8,645 nucleotides of DNA from Chloroflexota bacterium. GTDB lineage: Bacteria > Chloroflexota > UBA4733. The DNA is taken from NCBI GenBank assembly GCA_023489405.1, contig JAMDCW010000144.1, positions 1 through 8,645 of the forward strand. The letters are read 5' to 3'. Position 1 is the stretch's first letter; every line of letters begins with the position of its first letter. Both the position numbers and the translations under genes were made by a program. The notes under the pieces were generated by a model that was given only the letters and a program-made list of their open reading frames with translations, searched no databases and was not told the DNA's origin. Positions 1 through 6,125 of the stretch are shown piece after piece.

Positions 1-791
1 CCACTAGCAGAATCGATACGAGTGATGAAACCGCTGACGAGCTCGCCTTCTTGTTCGCTGAAGCGTTCAAAGGCATACCGCTGTTTAGCGCTGTGCATTT
101 TCTGCTGGACGAGGTGACGGAAGGCCATAGCAGCGACTCGGCCCCAGCTCTCTGGGAGGTCGGTTTCGATGAAGATGGCTTCGTGTTCGATGGCATTGGG
201 TTGGAGATGCTGCGCTTCGCTGAGAGCAATTTCGCGATGGGGATCGTAGACGCGGCGCACCGCAGTTTTTACGGTATAGAGCTGCTGCTTGCCGGTGATT
301 GGATCGATGCGTACAGTGATGATGCCGGGAGGGGCGAACTCGCGGCGGTAGGCTTCGGTAAGCGCTTCTTCCACAGCGCTGAGCACTGTTTCTCTTGGAA
401 GTTCATACTTTTCGGCGAGTTGGCGTAAGGCACGCATCATCTCGAGCTCGGCGTGCTGTTCGTGGAGCAACTGCTGAGCGGTATGGTGGATGAATGTGCG
501 CCAGGCAGGAGGGAGAGGGGTCTCTTGCCACTGGAGCATAGAGGCATCGCAGTCATCACGCTGGTCGGTTGATTGAGGGGTGAGGAGCAGCGGTTGGCCT
601 GTTGTTGGGTCAATGGTGACGCGGATGGGAGAAGGTGGTTGGAAGGTATTTTGGCAGGCTGCGGTAAGCGTTTGGGAAAGGATGAGCGTGATTTCCTCGT
701 TCGTTAGGCCATAGGTGTCTCGGAGAATGGTGAGCACACGCGCCAGCTCTGTCGAGGTAGCTGATCCCACGGCTCCAAGCCTCCAATCCAT
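1..791 (-). CDS. NusA-family transcription elongation/termination factor with duplicated N-terminal domain (3' end outside window)
   Basis: The frame is open from ATG 791 to the left edge (263 codons) and is truncated by the window. Residues about 117-247 read as a NusA N-terminal domain, the part that contacts RNA polymerase near the RNA exit channel. They include a helical start (LAEKYELPRETV, EEALTEAYRR), VRIDPITG at 160-167, VYDPHREIALSEAQ at 181-194, and LPESWGRVAA, matching the family GRIAA helix. From about 249, GELVSGFITRID looks like the start of the S1 RNA-binding domain; KH domains would follow outside. Residues 15-97 are a second, degenerate copy: VTIDPTTG at 58-65 and ETPLPPAW at 90-97 mirror the later copy. 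Upstream lies an MFS gene, not rimP, so this may be a paralogue rather than the housekeeping nusA. ATG 791 has only a weak AGG four bases ahead. GTG 860 or 866 would add a Pro-rich 23-25 residues. Confidence 0.82.
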   Translation of the reverse strand, partial: MDWRLGAVGSATSTELARVLTILRDTYGLTNEEITLILSQTLTAACQNTFQPPSPIRVTIDPTTGQPLLLTPQSTDQRDDCDASMLQWQETPLPPAWRTFIHHTAQQLLHEQHAELEMMRALRQLAEKYELPRETVLSAVEEALTEAYRREFAPPGIITVRIDPITGKQQLYTVKTAVRRVYDPHREIALSEAQHLQPNAIEHEAIFIETDLPESWGRVAAMAFRHLVQQKMHSAKQRYAFERFSEQEGELVSGFITRIDSAS

Positions 792-808
792 AAAGCCTGT
801 GACATTGT

Positions 809-852
809 GCCAGCAGACTCCGGTGCTTTGCGCGGCACCGGGAGTCTCCGGC
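809..852 (-). promoter_or_regulatory. Strong hairpin in the leader of the NusA-like gene
   Basis: Read on the minus strand, AGACTCCCGGTGC (847-835) pairs with GCACCGGAGTCT (826-815). The stem has twelve base pairs with one bulged C and an eight-base loop (834-827). A further GCC/GGC pair lies outside a small internal loop. The structure ends about 17 nt before ATG 791. No T-run follows on either strand, so it is not an intrinsic terminator. If the gene starts at ATG 791 it is a 5'-leader element that could affect translation or pausing. If the gene starts at GTG 860 or 866, it lies inside the coding region. Confidence 0.5.
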
Positions 853-900
853 TCAGGCACTGACACCGGGGACGGAGTGAAGACAACGGGTGCCGACTCT

Positions 901-934
901 AAAACAAGAGAAGTGGGTATCTTGCCCACTTCTC
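901..934 (-). terminator. Rho-independent terminator of the MFS transporter transcript
   Basis: On the minus strand GAGAAGTGGG (934-925) and CCCACTTCTC (917-908) form a perfect 10-bp stem with a 7-nt loop. The stem is followed at once by TTGTTTT (907-901). It lies 28 bases beyond the MFS stop codon. The plus strand has no T-tract after the stem, so it should act only on minus-strand transcription. It also separates the MFS gene from the NusA-like gene downstream, which therefore needs its own promoter or readthrough. Confidence 0.85.
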
Positions 935-962
935 AACTCCATCACCCACCTATGCAGTTGAC

Positions 963-2198
963 TCAAGGCAGTGTACCACGATTTTTAGGTGTAGCGGATT
1001 GAGTGACGGCAGATGACGAACGATCGCTTATCAAGAGAATACCTGCACCGCCGGTAGTGGTTATAGCAGCGAGGATGAAAGAGGCTTGGAAGCCGAGGCG
1101 ATCGGCTAGAGGACCGCCAGTGCTGGAGCCGAGAATTTGGGCGCAGCCAAGGGTGAGCTGATAGACGCTGGCTGCCCTTCCGCGTTCTCCGGAAGGGGCG
1201 AGCTCGACGACGGTAGTGAGTGCTGTGGCGGTAAAGGTAGCGTAGGCGAAGCCACGCAGCATTTGGGCGATGACGAGGGTGGGGATAAAAGGGAGAGCAG
1301 TATAGATGAGATAGATGATGGCAAAGAGGAAGAAGCCAAGGAAGAACATTGGGCGGCGGCCCCAACGGTCGGCGAGGCGCCCGGCAATAATCATCGATGG
1401 AGCTTCGAGGAAGGCGGCTAGACCCCAGAGGCGAGCGTAGCCGCTGCTGCCTAAACCTAGGGTATGGACGATATAGATTGACCAGATGGAATAGACGGCG
1501 CTAAAGGGAATATTCCAGGCGAGCATGGCGAGGATGAGCGGTAGGAGGATGCCACGAGCAAGGTGGAACAGTGCGCCTAGCTCGTGATGCTGAGCGAGAG
1601 AAGGGGTGCGGGTACGGGCAGAGATTTCAGGGAGGAAGCAGGCGACTACGAAGGTGACGATGTAGATAAGGCCAGCAACATCATAGATGGTGTTGTAGCC
1701 GAAGCGCTGGGCGATGAGGCCAGAGATGACGATGGCGATGGCGAAGGCTAGGGAGCCACCGGTGCGGTAGCTGCCTAGCCATTTGCCACGCTGGCCGTCG
1801 TTGACTCCGGTGGAGTTGAGGAGGTCTCCAAGGGCAGCCAGGATGCAGACATTGTAGGCGGCTGAGGCGATGCCATTGACAATGACGAGGGGGATGAGGA
1901 ACCACCAGATAGAGGCGTGAGCCATGAAGAGGTATGTTATCGCGAGGAGAGCCATCGCACCGATGATGAAAGGTTTGCGTCGACCACTGCGGTCAGTGAG
2001 ACGTCCCCAGAAGATGTTGGAGAGCAATCCAGCGATGGCTCCAGGACCGGTTACTAGGCCGATGTCTGCGAGGTTGCCGTGGAGGTGCTGGATGTAGAGG
2101 GCAAGGAATGGAGAAGCAGTGCCGATGCCAAGGTAGGAGAGGAAGCCGATGGTAGTGAGGAGCCAGAAAGGGCGGCGGGCAACGAGTTGTGTTGTCAC
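963..2198 (-). CDS. Major facilitator superfamily transporter, substrate unknown
   Basis: A 411-residue integral inner-membrane secondary transporter, the usual length for a 12-helix MFS protein. The loop between helices 2 and 3 carries the classic motif A, GRLTDRSGRRKP (65-76). The equivalent loop of the second half repeats it as GRLADRWGRRP (273-283), showing the two six-helix halves. A longer hydrophilic stretch at about 190-212 is the central cytoplasmic loop. The C-terminus (392-411) is a polar tail. The start is GTG 2198, with AAGGGA nine bases upstream, and the frame runs to TGA at 963. The gene stands alone on the minus strand and is divergent from hisC across 81 bp. A strong terminator follows it. 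Nothing in the sequence reveals the cargo; drug or sugar efflux of the DHA type is possible, but the histidine gene next door is not evidence of a link. Confidence 0.9.
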   Translation of the reverse strand: MTTQLVARRPFWLLTTIGFLSYLGIGTASPFLALYIQHLHGNLADIGLVTGPGAIAGLLSNIFWGRLTDRSGRRKPFIIGAMALLAITYLFMAHASIWWFLIPLVIVNGIASAAYNVCILAALGDLLNSTGVNDGQRGKWLGSYRTGGSLAFAIAIVISGLIAQRFGYNTIYDVAGLIYIVTFVVACFLPEISARTRTPSLAQHHELGALFHLARGILLPLILAMLAWNIPFSAVYSIWSIYIVHTLGLGSSGYARLWGLAAFLEAPSMIIAGRLADRWGRRPMFFLGFFLFAIIYLIYTALPFIPTLVIAQMLRGFAYATFTATALTTVVELAPSGERGRAASVYQLTLGCAQILGSSTGGPLADRLGFQASFILAAITTTGGAGILLISDRSSSAVTQSATPKNRGTLP

Positions 2199-2260
2199 AG
2201 CCAGCGATCCCTTCGAGCCACGGAAGACGATACCATACGGCCGCGACGTGTTAGCTTACA

Positions 2261-2272
2261 GGGAGAGGGGAG
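2261..2272 (+). promoter_or_regulatory. Ribosome binding site of hisC
   Basis: The purine-rich GGGAGAGGGGAG ends seven bases before ATG 2280. It decides the start of hisC: the frame is open upstream to 2079, but that extension lies over the divergent MFS gene and has no comparable site. Confidence 0.7.
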
Positions 2273-2279
2273 CGTCGTA

Positions 2280-3365
2280 ATGGAAGGCAAAGATTTGCGA
2301 GTGCGGCGAGCCGTCGAGAGTTTACAAGAGTATGTCCCGGTTCATCCCCTCGAGGAGATTGGTGCGGAGCTGGGGATTCCGGTAGAACGGCTCGTAAAGC
2401 TCGATGCGAATGAGAATCCATATGGCTGCTCGGCGGTGGTTCGCGACGCTATAGCGTGTTGCGCAAGTTACCATCTCTATCCTGATCCGGAGCAGCGACG
2501 ACTGCGAGCGGCACTGGCCCGTTATGCTGGTTTTCCGGAGGACTGGCTGCTGGCTGGTGCAGGCAGTGATGAGCTGATCGATTTGTTGATTCGGCTTGTG
2601 GTCGAGCCGGAAGATCGCGTGCTGGATGCGGTTCCCACCTTTGGCATGTATAGCTTCTTGACGCCGATTCAGGGAGGGCAGGTCGTGTCAGTGCCGCGGC
2701 GGCCGGATTTTAGTCTGGATATACCAGCACTCCTTGCGGCGATCGATGAGCGGACAAAGATCATTTTTGTAGCGTCACCAAATAATCCTTCGGGGAACTT
2801 GGCAGGTAGGGAACAGATTCTTGCACTAGTGGAGACAGACCTGCTGGTCGTCGTGGATGAGGCGTACTGGGAGTTCAGCCAGGAGAGTGTCGCTGATCTC
2901 GTCGCCACCCATGAGAATCTGGTGGTGATGCGCACGTTTAGCAAGTGGGCGGGACTTGCCGGATTGCGAGTGGGATATCTCATAGCGGCGCCGAGCTTGT
3001 TGCAGCATCTTTGGAAGATCAAGCAGCCTTACAATGTGAATACGGCAGCACAAGTGGCAGCGCGGGCTGCTATCGCTGATCTGGAACATATCCAGCAGAC
3101 GGTTGCCCGAATTCTCGCGGAACGCACGCGGTTGCTGGAGATGCTGGCGCGTATCCCTTTTTTACAGCCGTACCCGACGAGAGCGAATTTCATTCTCTGC
3201 CGGGTAGAAGGACGTTCAGCGCGTGAACTCCGTGATGCGTTGCGCCGGCGAGGTGTCTTGATTCGCTATTTCGATACGCCTCTTCTTCAGAACTGTGTAC
3301 GCGTGAGTGTCGGACGAGCGGAGGATACCGATCGTCTACGGGAGGAGCTCCTAGCGCTGGCGTGA
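2280..3365 (+). CDS. hisC: Histidinol-phosphate aminotransferase
   Basis: A 361-residue class I/II PLP-dependent aminotransferase of the HisC family. It converts imidazole-acetol phosphate plus glutamate to histidinol phosphate in histidine biosynthesis in the cytosol. Visible landmarks: LDANENPYG (41-49), the YPDP substrate-loop motif (67-70), AGAGSDELID (92-101) for the PLP phosphate, SPNNPSGN (166-173), VVVDEAYWEF (190-199) with the PLP-contacting Asp and Tyr, TFSKWAGLAGLRVGY with Schiff-base Lys222, and CVRVSVG (339-345) whose Arg341 would bind the substrate carboxylate. Length and motif order are normal. The start at ATG 2280 is supported by a strong ribosome site. No other his genes lie within the window, so it is either a scattered his gene or a related aromatic/broad-specificity aminotransferase. 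HisC and aromatic aminotransferase activities are hard to separate by sequence. Confidence 0.9.
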   Translation: MEGKDLRVRRAVESLQEYVPVHPLEEIGAELGIPVERLVKLDANENPYGCSAVVRDAIACCASYHLYPDPEQRRLRAALARYAGFPEDWLLAGAGSDELIDLLIRLVVEPEDRVLDAVPTFGMYSFLTPIQGGQVVSVPRRPDFSLDIPALLAAIDERTKIIFVASPNNPSGNLAGREQILALVETDLLVVVDEAYWEFSQESVADLVATHENLVVMRTFSKWAGLAGLRVGYLIAAPSLLQHLWKIKQPYNVNTAAQVAARAAIADLEHIQQTVARILAERTRLLEMLARIPFLQPYPTRANFILCRVEGRSARELRDALRRRGVLIRYFDTPLLQNCVRVSVGRAEDTDRLREELLALA

Positions 3366-3503
3366 GGAAGACCTTCTGGGAGTGGCAGAGGTTTAGATAG
3401 GATCTTCATCGAACTCTAATGTGTTGCCTATGGACAAGTAGATGAACAGGGCGGAGAATTCAGAGTGACGATGCGGTGAAGCCGGTCGTCAGAAAGTGAT
3501 GAT

Positions 3504-4406
3504 ATGTCGTACTTCAGCAATCCGACGGAACCTTCTTCAACGGTACCTACTTCTCCTGATCCGGCGGATAATCACGAGTCGGTATATGGCGGTTATTCGC
3601 CGTACGGGCCTTCGCGACCATCGCCTTCTTCACGGAAGGCTAAGCGGGGTGGTCTTGCGACACTTGGAGGGCTCTTGCTGCTGTTGCTCTCCAAGCTCAA
3701 GTATCTCTTGATCGTCTTTAAGATGGGTGCATTCGGCCCAACAACCTTGACCATGCTGATCAGCCTGGTGATTTACGCAGGAATTTTTGGGTGGGGCTAT
3801 GCTATTGGTTTTATCGCATTATTACTGGTCCATGAGTTGGGGCACGTACTGGTTGCTCGGATGGAGGGTCTTCCCACTTCGGCGCCGGTGTTCATTCCAT
3901 TTTTCGGTGCTTTGATTATGATGCGGCAGCAGCCGCGAGGGAGTGTCGCCGAAGCGGCACTGGCTGCTGGAGGGCCTGTGCTGGGGAGCTTGGGAGCGCT
4001 GGCTTGCCTCGGGCTGTATGCGGTGACGAGGCAGCCATTGATGCTGGCGCTGGCTTATGTGGGCTTTTTCATCAATCTCTTCAACTTGATTCCGATGTCG
4101 CCTCTTGATGGTGGGCGGATTTTGGGGGCTGTATCGCGCTGGGCGTATGTGATTGGGGTGCCTATCTTGCTCTTTCTGATATTGACGCACTTCAATCCAT
4201 TTTTACTCCTCATCGTAGCCTTGGGGGTTTTTGATGCGTGGCAGCGTTTCCGGTCACCGCTCCAAGCGTGGTATGACTCTGCATCGCCGGTAGCGCGGTG
4301 GACCATTGCTTTTGGCTATCTGACGCTGGTTCTGCTGCTGGTGTTTGGGATGAACAGCACCCATGCATTGCTGGCAGGAGTGCGAGGCGCCGCGGGCTTA
4401 GGGTAG
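3504..4406 (+). CDS. M50-family (site-2 protease-like) membrane metalloprotease
   Basis: A 300-residue polytopic membrane protein of the peptidase M50 group, zinc proteases that cut substrates within or next to the membrane, often in stress or anti-sigma signalling. The zinc-binding HELGH is at 110-114 in a hydrophobic helix. The third ligand motif NLIPMSPLDGGR is at 194-205, with Asp202 as the expected ligand. AALAAGGPVLG (151-161) is the conserved turn between the core helices. There is no PDZ domain. Residues 1-48 form a polar tail rich in Pro, Ser, Tyr and Gly that ends in a basic patch (RKAKR, 44-48) just before the first hydrophobic segment. The ribosome site before ATG 3504 is weak. 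It follows hisC after 138 bp with no convincing terminator, so readthrough is possible. Its stop overlaps the stop of the convergent glycosylase gene. The substrate is unknown. Confidence 0.88.
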   Translation: MSYFSNPTEPSSTVPTSPDPADNHESVYGGYSPYGPSRPSPSSRKAKRGGLATLGGLLLLLLSKLKYLLIVFKMGAFGPTTLTMLISLVIYAGIFGWGYAIGFIALLLVHELGHVLVARMEGLPTSAPVFIPFFGALIMMRQQPRGSVAEAALAAGGPVLGSLGALACLGLYAVTRQPLMLALAYVGFFINLFNLIPMSPLDGGRILGAVSRWAYVIGVPILLFLILTHFNPFLLLIVALGVFDAWQRFRSPLQAWYDSASPVARWTIAFGYLTLVLLLVFGMNSTHALLAGVRGAAGLG

Positions 4407-5057
4407 AGGCTGGTCGCCGCCATCGGGGCGGTTATCGAGAGAGCGCCAGAGGAGCAGACTGGCGACGGTGCGATAGGGGCGCCAGGGTTCGGCGATCGCG
4501 GCGAGCTCCTTAGGTTTTGGGAGCGCCGGCATTGCGAAGAGCCGGGCCGTGGCCTTACGGATGCCGAGGTCGAGAGTGGGCCAGACGTCAGGGCGGTTCA
4601 AAGAGAAGACAAGGAACATCTCAGCGGTCCAGCGGCCGATACCGCGGACAGCGCTAAGCTGAGAGACGATGATGTCATCATCGAGTTCATCGAGCTGGTC
4701 GAGTTGAAGGAGACCATCGACTATGCGTTGGGCGAGGTCATGTAGACTGATGATTTTGGCTGCAGAGAGGCCGATGCTGCGGAGAGTTTCTGGAGAGGTG
4801 GCGGCGAGATTGGCGGCATTCAAGCCTTCGGGAGTTGGAAAGAGGTTCTCGAGGCGGCTCATGAAGACGTCGGCTACTCGACCGGAGAGTTGCTGGGAGA
4901 CGATCGCGCTGACGATCGTGCGAAAATAGCGCGGATCGCTGGTAAGGTGGGGAGTACCGTAGGCGGCGACGAGAGTTGCTAGGCGAGGCTCGACGCCGGT
5001 GAGGTGAGCAATTGCTCTATCGGTTAGTTCTTTGAAGGATGTGACGGCTTGTTTCAA
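4398..5057 (-). CDS. AlkA/MAG-type DNA-3-methyladenine glycosylase
   Basis: A 219-residue base-excision repair enzyme of the HhH-GPD superfamily, expected to remove alkylated bases such as 3-methyladenine from DNA. The helix-hairpin-helix is at about 134-153 (LSAVRGIGRWTAEMF), followed by a Pro-Asp loop with the catalytic Asp in TLDLGIRKA (Asp163). IVSQQLSGRVAD (52-63) is the conserved helix of the upstream all-alpha domain. It is shorter than E. coli AlkA (282 aa) because it lacks that enzyme's N-terminal beta domain, matching the compact MAG-type branch. The start must be TTG 5057: a TAA stop lies in frame 18 bases upstream and no good ATG or GTG occurs before residue 65. A possible -10 box (CATAAT, 5081-5076) sits close to the start, implying a very short leader. 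It is divergent from the aldo/keto reductase across 87 bp. Confidence 0.87.
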   Translation of the reverse strand: MKQAVTSFKELTDRAIAHLTGVEPRLATLVAAYGTPHLTSDPRYFRTIVSAIVSQQLSGRVADVFMSRLENLFPTPEGLNAANLAATSPETLRSIGLSAAKIISLHDLAQRIVDGLLQLDQLDELDDDIIVSQLSAVRGIGRWTAEMFLVFSLNRPDVWPTLDLGIRKATARLFAMPALPKPKELAAIAEPWRPYRTVASLLLWRSLDNRPDGGDQPLP

Positions 5058-5131
5058 GGCTTGATTCCGCTCTTAATTATGGGTGTGCGTATGCTCCTGA
5101 GTTAGGATAACGGGCATTGGGTGATTCGTGG

Positions 5132-5142
5132 AAAGGAAGAGG
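5132..5142 (+). promoter_or_regulatory. Ribosome binding site setting the aldo/keto reductase start
   Basis: AAAGGAAGAGG lies just ahead of GTG 5145. The frame also opens at GTG 5121, but that start would put this site inside the coding region. It would also add eight polar residues ahead of the MRYKRLGRTGLKV opening that is typical of the family. Confidence 0.6.
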
Positions 5143-5144
5143 CG

Positions 5145-6101
5145 GTGCGGTACAAGCGACTGGGGAGGACAGGCCTGAAGGTTTCGGAGATTTGCCTTGG
5201 GACGATGACGTTCGGCAGCCAGGCAGATGAGGTGACAAGTCACGCGATTGTTCAGCGGGCATTGGCCGCTGGCGTGAACTTCATCGATACGGCGAATGGA
5301 TATAACGCGGGGCGCTCTGAGGAGATCATAGGGCGCATCATCCAGGGGATGCGATCGAGCATTGTGCTGGCGACTAAGGTTCACGCCCGGATGGGCGAAG
5401 GGCCGAACGACGGCGGTCAATCACGGAAGCACATCATGGATGCGATAGAAGCGAGTTTGCGACGGCTCGGTACTGACTATGTTGACTTGTATCAGGTGCA
5501 CCGCTTCGATCCGGAAACACCGCTTGAAGAGACATTGCGGGCGCTCGATGATCTTGTTCATGCTGGTAAAGTGCGCTACATCGGCTGTTCCAACTATGCT
5601 GCCTGGCAGCTTGGCAAGGCGCTGTGGGTGAGCGATCGCTATGAGCTGGCGCGATATGATTCGTTGCAACCGCGCTATAATCTCATCTCGCGTGCTGTCG
5701 ATGTGGAGATTCTGCCATTATGCCGAGATCAAGAGGTAGGGGTGATCGCCTACAACCCGCTGGCTGGCGGAATGCTGACGGGAAAGCATAAGCGGGAGAG
5801 TGCGCCAGCGCCAGGCACACGTTTTGAAGCGAATCGGAACTACCAGAATCGGTATTGGCGTGACGTTGTTTTTGATGCGGTGGATCGATTGCGGGAGGTC
5901 GTGCACGTTACGCCGTATACGATGGCGCAGGTAGCGCTTGCGTGGGTACTTGCCCAGCCGGGGATTACGTCAGCGATCCTGGGAGCGACGAGTGTGCAAC
6001 AGCTCGAAGAGACGCTTCCCGCAACAGAGATCGTGCTCTCCCCGGAGCTGCTTGAGCAGCTCGATGACCTGTGGCAGATCGTTGGCCGTCAGGAGTTCTG
6101 A
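5145..6101 (+). CDS. Aldo/keto reductase
   Basis: A 318-residue cytosolic NAD(P)H-dependent oxidoreductase with the (beta/alpha)8 fold, reducing aldehydes or ketones to alcohols. The N-terminus (MRYKRLGRTGLKVSEICLG) is the standard opening of this family. The catalytic tetrad is complete: Asp48 and Tyr53 in DTANGYN, Lys78 in LATKVH, and His119 in YQVHRFDP. Other family marks are VRYIGCSNY (143-151), the cofactor region IAYNPLAGGML (201-211), and ILGATSVQQLEE (278-289), which contacts the cofactor phosphate. Length is normal. It ends 24 bp before the stop of the convergent GH127 gene. Its physiological substrate cannot be read from sequence. A role in sugar aldehyde reduction alongside GH127 would be conjecture, since the two genes are on opposite strands. 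Confidence 0.92.
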   Translation: MRYKRLGRTGLKVSEICLGTMTFGSQADEVTSHAIVQRALAAGVNFIDTANGYNAGRSEEIIGRIIQGMRSSIVLATKVHARMGEGPNDGGQSRKHIMDAIEASLRRLGTDYVDLYQVHRFDPETPLEETLRALDDLVHAGKVRYIGCSNYAAWQLGKALWVSDRYELARYDSLQPRYNLISRAVDVEILPLCRDQEVGVIAYNPLAGGMLTGKHKRESAPAPGTRFEANRNYQNRYWRDVVFDAVDRLREVVHVTPYTMAQVALAWVLAQPGITSAILGATSVQQLEETLPATEIVLSPELLEQLDDLWQIVGRQEF

Positions 6102-6125
6102 CTCCTCCGTGGTGCGTCGTGCGCG

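Noticed and set aside
51..428. Plus-strand open frame of 125 codons
   Set aside because: Antisense to the NusA-like gene, whose residues match a known family; the open frame is a by-product of strand composition.
704..886. Minus-strand 60-codon frame overlapping the NusA-like start
   Set aside because: Low-complexity, no ribosome site, and it overlaps the conserved duplicated domain in another frame.
929..934. GTG 929 as start of the NusA-like gene
   Set aside because: In frame, but it lies inside the terminator stem, so it would only be translated on readthrough transcripts and has no ribosome site.
2079..2279. N-terminal extension of hisC by 67 residues
   Set aside because: The frame is open, but it covers the start of the divergent MFS gene, its residues do not resemble the family, and the strong ribosome site sits before ATG 2280.
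3366..3503. Search for a terminator or promoter between hisC and the M50 protease
   Set aside because: Only a four-base-pair hairpin and a weak TAGGAT box were seen; neither is convincing.
5121..5144. Earlier GTG start for the aldo/keto reductase
   Set aside because: It would place the ribosome site inside the gene and add residues not typical of the family opening.
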